Origin: an uncultured Alistipes sp.
GTDB taxonomy: Bacteria > Bacteroidota > Bacteroidia > Bacteroidales > Rikenellaceae
Direction of reading: 5' to 3'
DNA: 38,409 nt
Assembly: GCA_900542505.1 (NCBI GenBank)
Contig: UQNV01000019.1
Coordinates: 1-38,409 of the forward strand
The notes beneath the pieces are model-generated. The model did no database searches. It was not told where the DNA came from and was given only the letters and a program-made list of their open reading frames with translations. Shown here piece by piece: positions 33,627 through 38,409 of this stretch. Position 1 is the first letter of the stretch, and every line of letters begins with the position of its first letter. The position numbers and the translations under genes were made by a program.

Positions 33627-34067
33627 TTATTGCTTGTTCAGGGTTTTGACCAGTTTGTCGCGCGTATAGACCGCATGTTCGAAGGCGGTCGAGAAGCGGA
33701 TGGCGTCGTGCGGGCAGGCGTTGACGCACAGGTGGCAGAACATGCACGACCCCAGGTCGTACTCGTAGCGCACCAGACGGCGGCGGCTCTTGCCCGTTTC
33801 GGGGTCGGTGACCGTCTCGGTGGTGATGCGGATGGTGCCGTTGGGGCAGGCCGCCTGGCAGAGGCCGCAGGCGATGCAGCGGTTGTGGCCCTCGGCGTCG
33901 TGGGGCATGGTCAGCTCGCCGCAGTAGCGGTCGAACATGCGCAGCGTCGCCCGGTTTTCGGGGTACTGCTCGGTGACCTTCGGGGTGAAGAATTCGCGCC
34001 CGGTCACCTTGAGGCCCGTCAGCAGGGAGCCCAGCCCCTGGAAGAACCCTTTGATATAGTTGCTCAT
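33627..34067 (-). CDS. nuoI: Complex I-like subunit I (two [4Fe-4S] clusters)
   Basis: This 146-residue ferredoxin-like subunit carries clusters N6a and N6b, with motifs CIACGLCQAACPNG and CMFCHLCVNACPHDA. It passes electrons to NuoB. The ATG at 34067 begins MSNYIKGFFQGLGSLLTGLKVT, the conserved amphipathic lead; a longer frame to 34193 is a shadow of nuoH. The gap to nuoH is two bases. Confidence 0.96.
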   Translation of the reverse strand: MSNYIKGFFQGLGSLLTGLKVTGREFFTPKVTEQYPENRATLRMFDRYCGELTMPHDAEGHNRCIACGLCQAACPNGTIRITTETVTDPETGKSRRRLVRYEYDLGSCMFCHLCVNACPHDAIRFSTAFEHAVYTRDKLVKTLNKQ

Positions 34068-34069
34068 AA

Positions 34070-35146
34070 TCAGAAATGCAGTTTGAATACGACGACGAAG
34101 ACCATCAGCAGCAGGTTGACCAGCCCGATGGGCACCAGATACTTCCACTCGAGCGTCAGAATCTGGTCGACGCGCAGGCGGGGGAAGGTCCACTTAATCC
34201 ACATGAGCAGCCACACCACGAAGAAGGCCTTGCCGAAGAACCAGACGAAGCCCGGGATGTAGTCCATCACCGTGTTGAAGCCCTCCCAGCCGGCGATGTG
34301 GAGCGGCATCCACCCTCCGAGGAAGATGGTGGCCGCAACGCCCGCGATGATGAAGAGGTTGACGAACTCGGCCACGTAGAACAGACCGAAGTGCATGCCC
34401 GAATACTCGGTGTGGTAGCCGGCCGTCAGCTCCGACTCGGCCTCCGGCAGGTCGAACGGGCCGCGGTTGACCTCGGCATTGCCGGCGATGAGGTAGATGA
34501 CGAAGGCCACGAAGGCGGGCAGATGGCCCTTGAAGATGAACCAGCAGTCGGCCTGGCGCTCGACAATCTCGGAGAACTGCATCGTATCGGTCAGCACGAC
34601 GATGGTCAGAATCGACAGGCCGATGGAGAGCTCATAGGAAATCATCTGCGCGCCGCTGCGCATGGCGCCGATGAGCGAATACTTGTTGTTGGAGCTCCAC
34701 CCCGCCAGCAGGATGCCCACCACGCCGATGGACGAGGCGGCCATCATGAAGAAGACGCCCACGTTGAAGTCGAGCACCTCCATGCCGCGGTTGATGGGCA
34801 GGCACGAGAAGGCGAGCACCGAGGCCAGGATGACGATGTAGGGGGCGAGGTTGTAGAGGAACTTGTCCGCATGGCGGATGGTGATGACCTCCTTGGTGAG
34901 CATCTTGAGGATGTCGCAGACGAGCTGCAGCGTTCCCCACGGACCGACGCGCACCGGGCCCAGACGGCACTGGAAGGCGGCGCAGACCTTGCGCTCCATG
35001 AAAATCATCAGCACGGCAATCACCGCATACATCACCAGCAGGAAGACTCCCACGATGAGGCACTCGATGAAGACGGCCAGTCCGACGGGCATGAGCGAGG
35101 TGAGCAGGTCGTGGACCCAGGAGGTTACGATACTGAAATCAAACAT
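34070..35146 (-). CDS. nuoH: Complex I-like subunit H
   Basis: This 358-residue membrane subunit forms much of the quinone channel. Visible are FMERKVCAAFQCRLGPVRVGPWGTLQLVCDILKMLTKE, FDLPEAESELTAGYHTEYSGMHFGLFYVAEF and the C-terminal RLRVDQILTLEWKYLVP. It directly follows nuoCD, so nuoE, nuoF and nuoG are absent from the place they occupy in 14-gene operons. Confidence 0.96.
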   Translation of the reverse strand: MFDFSIVTSWVHDLLTSLMPVGLAVFIECLIVGVFLLVMYAVIAVLMIFMERKVCAAFQCRLGPVRVGPWGTLQLVCDILKMLTKEVITIRHADKFLYNLAPYIVILASVLAFSCLPINRGMEVLDFNVGVFFMMAASSIGVVGILLAGWSSNNKYSLIGAMRSGAQMISYELSIGLSILTIVVLTDTMQFSEIVERQADCWFIFKGHLPAFVAFVIYLIAGNAEVNRGPFDLPEAESELTAGYHTEYSGMHFGLFYVAEFVNLFIIAGVAATIFLGGWMPLHIAGWEGFNTVMDYIPGFVWFFGKAFFVVWLLMWIKWTFPRLRVDQILTLEWKYLVPIGLVNLLLMVFVVVFKLHF

Positions 35147-35172
35147 GGTTTATAATCACTTTCTGCGTTAAC

Positions 35173-36795
35173 TTATCGGTCGATATCGGGCACCACGTAG
35201 TCCACCGTGCCGCCGATGGCAATCAGGTCGGCGATTTTCGCTCCGCGCGAGATGGTCTCCATGCAGGAGACCAGCGGGAGGCCCGTCGAGCGGAACTTCA
35301 TGCGGTAGGGCGACTTGTCGCCGTGGCTCTCGATGAAGACGCCGAACTCGCCGCGGCTCCCCTCGACGGCGGCGTAGTAGGTGCCTTCGGGGATGCGGAT
35401 GACGGGCTTCATCTTGAGTTGGTAGTCGCCTTCGGGGATGTTGTCGATGAGCTGCTCGATGATGCGCAGGCTCTGCTCCACCTCGTGCATGCGGACCATG
35501 TAGCGGGCCAGGCAGTCGCCCTCGGTGAAGAGCACCTCGTCGAAATCGACCTTGCCGTAGGCGGCATAGGGATGGCGCTTGCGCACGTCGCAGGCCCAGC
35601 CTGCGGCGCGGCCCGTACCGCCCGTGGCGCCGAACGAGATGGCGTCCTCGCGGCTCAGCACGCCCACGCCCTTCAGACGCTCGCGGGCGATGACGTTGCC
35701 GGTGAAGACCTCGTGGTACTCGCGCAACATGGGGCGCAGGTAGGCGATGAGCTCCTTGACGCGGCGCACGAAGTTGGGGTGGATGTCGGCCTGCACGCCG
35801 CCGATGGTGTTGTAGCACTGAATCAGACGGCCGCCGGTGGTCTCCTCGAGGATGTCGAGCACCTTCTCGCGGTCGCGGAAGCCGTAGAAGAAGGCCGTCA
35901 GGGCACCCATGTCCATGCAGAGGCAGGAGAAGAAGAGCAGGTGCGAGTCGATGCGCTGCAGCTCGTCCATGATGGTGCGGATGTACTGCACGCGCTCCGT
36001 GACCTCGACGCCCAGGCCCTTCTCGATGCACATGCAGAGGGCGTGGCGGTTCTGCGAGGCGCCCAGATAGTCGAGGCGGTCGGTCAGCGCCAGCGTCTGG
36101 GGATAGGTCAGGCTCTCGCACATCTTCTCGATGCCGCGGTGGATGTAGCCGCAGTGGACGTCGAGCTTGCGGATGATTTCACCCTCGAGCGAGACGCGGA
36201 AACGCAGCACGCCGTGCGTGGCCGGGTGCTGGGGACCGATGTTGATGACATACTCGCCCTCCTCGAACAGGAGACTGCGCTTGCGGATGAAGCTGCCGTC
36301 GGGCATCAGCTCGAACGAGGCCGTACTGTCGCGCGAGACCTCGTTGCTCATGCGCAGCGGGTTGAGCGACTCGTCGTAGTCCTTGCGCAGGGGGTGTCCC
36401 ACCCAGTCGTCGCGCAGGTAGAGGCGCCGCATGTCGGGATGGTTGAGGAAGCGGATGCCGAAGTAGTCGAACGCCTCGCGTTCGTTGAACTCGGCCCCCT
36501 TCCACAGGTCGCAGACCGACGGGAGCACGCACTGCGTGCGGTCGGGTGCGACCGTGCGCAGGACGACGTTCTCGCCCGTCGAGGTTGACTCGAGGTGGTA
36601 GACCGCGCCGAGGCCCTCTTCGCCCCAGTCCATGCCCGTGAGGCTGCGCAGGAAGTCGAATCCCGCCTCGTGACGGAGCCGGGAGGCAAGTTCGTGGAAC
36701 CGCTCGACGGGGACGGTATAGAGGCCGTCGCCCTTGTCGGACCACACGGCCGCGGGTTCCCAGGCCGTTATTTTTTTGTTGAGCGTCATATTCAC
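35173..36795 (-). CDS. nuoCD: Fused complex I-like subunits C and D
   Basis: This 540-residue fusion has a NuoC domain at about 1-150 ([28 protein letters not shown]) and a NuoD domain at about 180-540 ([40 protein letters not shown], and C-terminal [12 protein letters not shown]). NuoD lines the quinone-binding pocket; its His and Tyr for quinone head-group contact are in PQHPATHG and DYLGA. C-D fusions are known in several bacteria including E. coli. It overlaps nuoB by four bases. Confidence 0.96.
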   Translation of the reverse strand: MNMTLNKKITAWEPAAVWSDKGDGLYTVPVERFHELASRLRHEAGFDFLRSLTGMDWGEEGLGAVYHLESTSTGENVVLRTVAPDRTQCVLPSVCDLWKGAEFNEREAFDYFGIRFLNHPDMRRLYLRDDWVGHPLRKDYDESLNPLRMSNEVSRDSTASFELMPDGSFIRKRSLLFEEGEYVINIGPQHPATHGVLRFRVSLEGEIIRKLDVHCGYIHRGIEKMCESLTYPQTLALTDRLDYLGASQNRHALCMCIEKGLGVEVTERVQYIRTIMDELQRIDSHLLFFSCLCMDMGALTAFFYGFRDREKVLDILEETTGGRLIQCYNTIGGVQADIHPNFVRRVKELIAYLRPMLREYHEVFTGNVIARERLKGVGVLSREDAISFGATGGTGRAAGWACDVRKRHPYAAYGKVDFDEVLFTEGDCLARYMVRMHEVEQSLRIIEQLIDNIPEGDYQLKMKPVIRIPEGTYYAAVEGSRGEFGVFIESHGDKSPYRMKFRSTGLPLVSCMETISRGAKIADLIAIGGTVDYVVPDIDR

Positions 36796-37460
36796 TTGTT
36801 TTCTTCTTCAGGTTGGGATTGCACTTCGACGTTGAGCTCGTTGCGTTCGGCCGTGAGGTCGCGCTGCAGCAGCCGTTCGTACTCCTTGCGGTCAATCTGC
36901 TTGTTGACCCCGCCGAAGAAGCGCTGCAGGCGCACCTTGCGCTGGAGCTGCATCAGACCGTAGAGCATCGCCTCGGGGCGGGGCGGGCAGCCCGGGATGT
37001 AGACGTCGACGGGCAGGATTTCGTCGACGCCCTTGACCACGTGGTAGGACTTCTTGAAGGGGCCGCCGCTGATGGCGCAGCCGCCCACGGCAATCACGTA
37101 CTTGGGGTCGGCCATCTGATCGTAGAGGCGCCGGAGCACGGGGGCCATCTTGTGGGTGATGGTGCCGGCGACCATGATGAAGTCGGCCTGGCGCGGGGAG
37201 GCGCGGGTCACTTCGAACCCGAACCGGGCAAAATCGTAGCGCGCGGCGCCCACGGCCATGAACTCGATGCCGCAGCAGCTCGTGGCGAAGGTCAGCGGCC
37301 AAAGGCTGTTGCTGCGGCCCCATTCAATCAGGTTGTCGAGGCAGCCCACCACAACGTTGGTTCCGTTGCCGCGCAGCTCCTGCACCATCTGCTCGAGGTA
37401 TTCGTTGTCGTTGAAATCCTCGTAGCGCATCGACTTTATATCGGGCTTTCTCATTTCCAT
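36792..37460 (-). CDS. nuoB: Complex I-like subunit B (cluster N2)
   Basis: This 222-residue subunit binds the terminal [4Fe-4S] cluster N2. Its ligands are the tandem cysteines in TSCCGIEF, the Cys of VGGCAISGG and the Cys of [10 protein letters not shown] chose the ATG at 37460 ([10 protein letters not shown]), which is preceded by AAGGAG at a good spacing; an ATGA overlap with nuoA would allow the in-frame ATG at 37454. A C-terminal extension after [13 protein letters not shown] is charged and not part of the core. Confidence 0.95.
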   Translation of the reverse strand: MEMRKPDIKSMRYEDFNDNEYLEQMVQELRGNGTNVVVGCLDNLIEWGRSNSLWPLTFATSCCGIEFMAVGAARYDFARFGFEVTRASPRQADFIMVAGTITHKMAPVLRRLYDQMADPKYVIAVGGCAISGGPFKKSYHVVKGVDEILPVDVYIPGCPPRPEAMLYGLMQLQRKVRLQRFFGGVNKQIDRKEYERLLQRDLTAERNELNVEVQSQPEEENK

Positions 37461-37801
37461 TCGAGTGCTCCTTTCCGCCAGGCATAGGCCAGGCCCAAAA
37501 CCAAAATCAACAAAAAGAAGAGGATGCTCACCAGTCCGTAGATACCGAGGTCCTGCACGACGACGGCCCACGAGAAGAGGAAGACCGTCTCGACGTCGAA
37601 CATCAGGAAGAGGATGGCGAAGAGGTAGTAACCCACCTTGAACTGCATCCACGACTTGCCCCGGGTGGGAATACCGCACTCGTAGGCTTCGCCCTTCTGG
37701 AGGTTGTACGACCGGGGAGCGATGGCCCGGGCCACACCCAACGCCACGGCGACCAGCGCAATGGCCGTGAGGATGACGACAACCAGCAAGGTAAAATACA
37801 T
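37451..37801 (-). CDS. nuoA: Complex I-like subunit A
   Basis: This 116-residue subunit has three helices. The conserved loop [40 protein letters not shown] is intact, including the Cys that reports on the active/deactive state in relatives. It is the first gene of the operon. A weak promoter lies at about 37930-37960. Confidence 0.95.
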   Translation of the reverse strand: MYFTLLVVVILTAIALVAVALGVARAIAPRSYNLQKGEAYECGIPTRGKSWMQFKVGYYLFAILFLMFDVETVFLFSWAVVVQDLGIYGLVSILFFLLILVLGLAYAWRKGALEWK

Positions 37802-37929
37802 AGACGTACGTTTTTAGAATGTTGGCGGAGTGCACCGGCACGCGGCCGGGCTTCCGGTTGAATCCGTTGAAACAGCAATGCAACGGCACCCGCAAAGGCC
37901 CGTCGCGACGGCGGATGCCGCCTTCGAAG

Positions 37930-37960
37930 CAAAGGTCAAATCAGAATACGCCGCAGCGAA
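37930..37960 (-). promoter_or_regulatory. Weak candidate promoter for the nuo operon
   Basis: Read on the minus strand, TTCG (37960-37957), 19 bases, then GACCTTTG (37937-37930) match the consensus with one mismatch in each box. The start would be near 37923, giving a leader of about 120 bases. Read-through from the upstream small gene is an alternative. Confidence 0.35.
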
Positions 37961-38319
37961 TAGACGTAGTAGTCGACGGGGCGGAAACGCCCGGTCCGGT
38001 CGGCGGCCCGAAGCTCGGGCATGGGGGCGACGCAATCCTCGTGGGAGTGGCGCGGCAGCGGACGGATGTCGGGCGAGGTCTTGTGGTCGGAGTGGGAAAC
38101 CGAGGTCTCGGCGGGAAGGGCCCCGCGGCAGAGCGGAAGGATGAGGCAGTCGTCCGAACCCGGGAGAGAGAGCTCCTGGTCCGATGCGGAGAGCACGTCC
38201 CGCTCCACGAAGGAGCCGCGGAACAGACGGTCGCCGTCGTTGCGTGCAAGGGTCAGGTTCGTGCCGCCGAGCAACATGAACAGCCACACCCACAGCATAT
38301 TTCGCAACAGACCGTACAT
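37936..38319 (-). CDS. Small exported protein of unknown function upstream of nuoA
   Basis: This 127-residue protein is not recognised. Residues 1-25 ([25 protein letters not shown]) look like a Sec signal or anchor, followed by a polar region. Features are a short His/Asp stretch ([18 protein letters not shown]) and a C-terminal [16 protein letters not shown] chose the ATG at 38319; a GTG at 38325 is in frame but leaves a very short leader after the -7 box at 38343-38350. It lies 134 bases before nuoA on the same strand. Confidence 0.55.
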   Translation of the reverse strand: MYGLLRNMLWVWLFMLLGGTNLTLARNDGDRLFRGSFVERDVLSASDQELSLPGSDDCLILPLCRGALPAETSVSHSDHKTSPDIRPLPRHSHEDCVAPMPELRAADRTGRFRPVDYYVYSLRRILI

Positions 38320-38342
38320 CCTCACCGAAGATTTTCCGGCCG

Positions 38343-38350
38343 CAAAGATA
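38343..38350 (-). promoter_or_regulatory. -7 promoter element for the small exported protein
   Basis: On the minus strand this reads TATCTTTG, 23 bases before the chosen ATG. The matching -33 box cannot be judged because the genome sequence ends at 38363. Confidence 0.5.
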
Positions 38351-38363
38351 CACTCTTTCGGGA

Positions 38364-38409
38364 CTGTCTCTTATACACATCTCCGAGCCCACGAGACATC
38401 TCAGGATCT
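38364..38409. other. Illumina Nextera adapter read-through (not genomic)
   Basis: CTGTCTCTTATACACATCT at 38364-38382 is the Tn5 mosaic end used in Nextera libraries. It is followed by CCGAGCCCACGAGAC (38383-38397), the read-2 adapter, then eight bases ATCTCAGG in the i7 index position and ATCT, the start of the flow-cell sequence. The true contig ends at 38363. Confidence 0.98.

Noticed and set aside
38364..38382. Tn5 inverted-repeat end as evidence of a transposon
   Set aside because: It is followed by Illumina read-2 adapter and index bases and lies at the contig end, so it comes from library preparation.

Overview
The window is one contig of a high-GC member of the Bacteroidetes. It most likely comes from Alistipes or a close relative in the Rikenellaceae. 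The evidence is the set of Bacteroidetes-type promoters (TTG, 19-20 bp, TAnnTTTG) upstream of several genes, lipoproteins with acidic surface-export signals, a DUF4271/hemD/rnpA/yidD cluster, an S46 dipeptidyl peptidase, and a NADH-dehydrogenase-like operon with a nuoCD fusion and no nuoEFG. Almost everything looks like chromosomal core or gut-lifestyle accessory DNA. The last 46 bases (38364-38409) are Illumina Nextera adapter and not genome.

Layout. 1-1459: a degenerate intergenic repeat, then a divergent HxlR regulator and cupin gene with a good promoter and a candidate operator between them. 1857-10560: a long plus-strand run of LysE-type exporter, cmk, ispH, a small membrane protein, an S41 protease, an orphan histidine kinase, a DUF4271 membrane protein, hemD, rnpA and yidD, often with overlapping ends, closed by a strong terminator. 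10705-12917 (minus): a three-gene operon of a di-iron hemerythrin protein, a LuxR regulator with a dead receiver, and a Zn-type CDF exporter. 13084-16907 (minus): an LTA-synthase-like membrane phosphotransferase and a lipoprotein sulfatase of the Ser type. 17120-21838 (plus): lpxB, a fumarylacetoacetase-family hydrolase, maf, and an S46 peptidase carrying the Arg of the Asp/Glu-specific DPP11 type.

22172-22294 holds tRNA-Leu(GAG) with its promoter and terminator. It is followed by about 600 bases of AT-rich non-coding DNA, then a perfect promoter and a leader of about 490 bases containing 36-37 bp GC-rich repeats. This leader precedes two tandem paralogous surface lipoproteins (23465-27732). 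The first is switched out of frame by an exact 8-bp tandem duplication (TATGTCTA twice), which suggests a phase-variable or recently broken gene.

27940-37801 (minus) is the complete nuoA-B-CD-H-I-J-K-L-M-N operon, preceded by a small exported protein of unknown function (37936-38319). The encoded 11-subunit complex would pump ions but lacks the NADH-oxidising module, so its electron donor is not obvious from this locus.

The observations most worth a second look are the 8-bp frame switch with its repeat-laden leader, the hemerythrin/dead-receiver/CDF operon, the family of short-period GC-rich intergenic repeats, and the adapter at the contig end.
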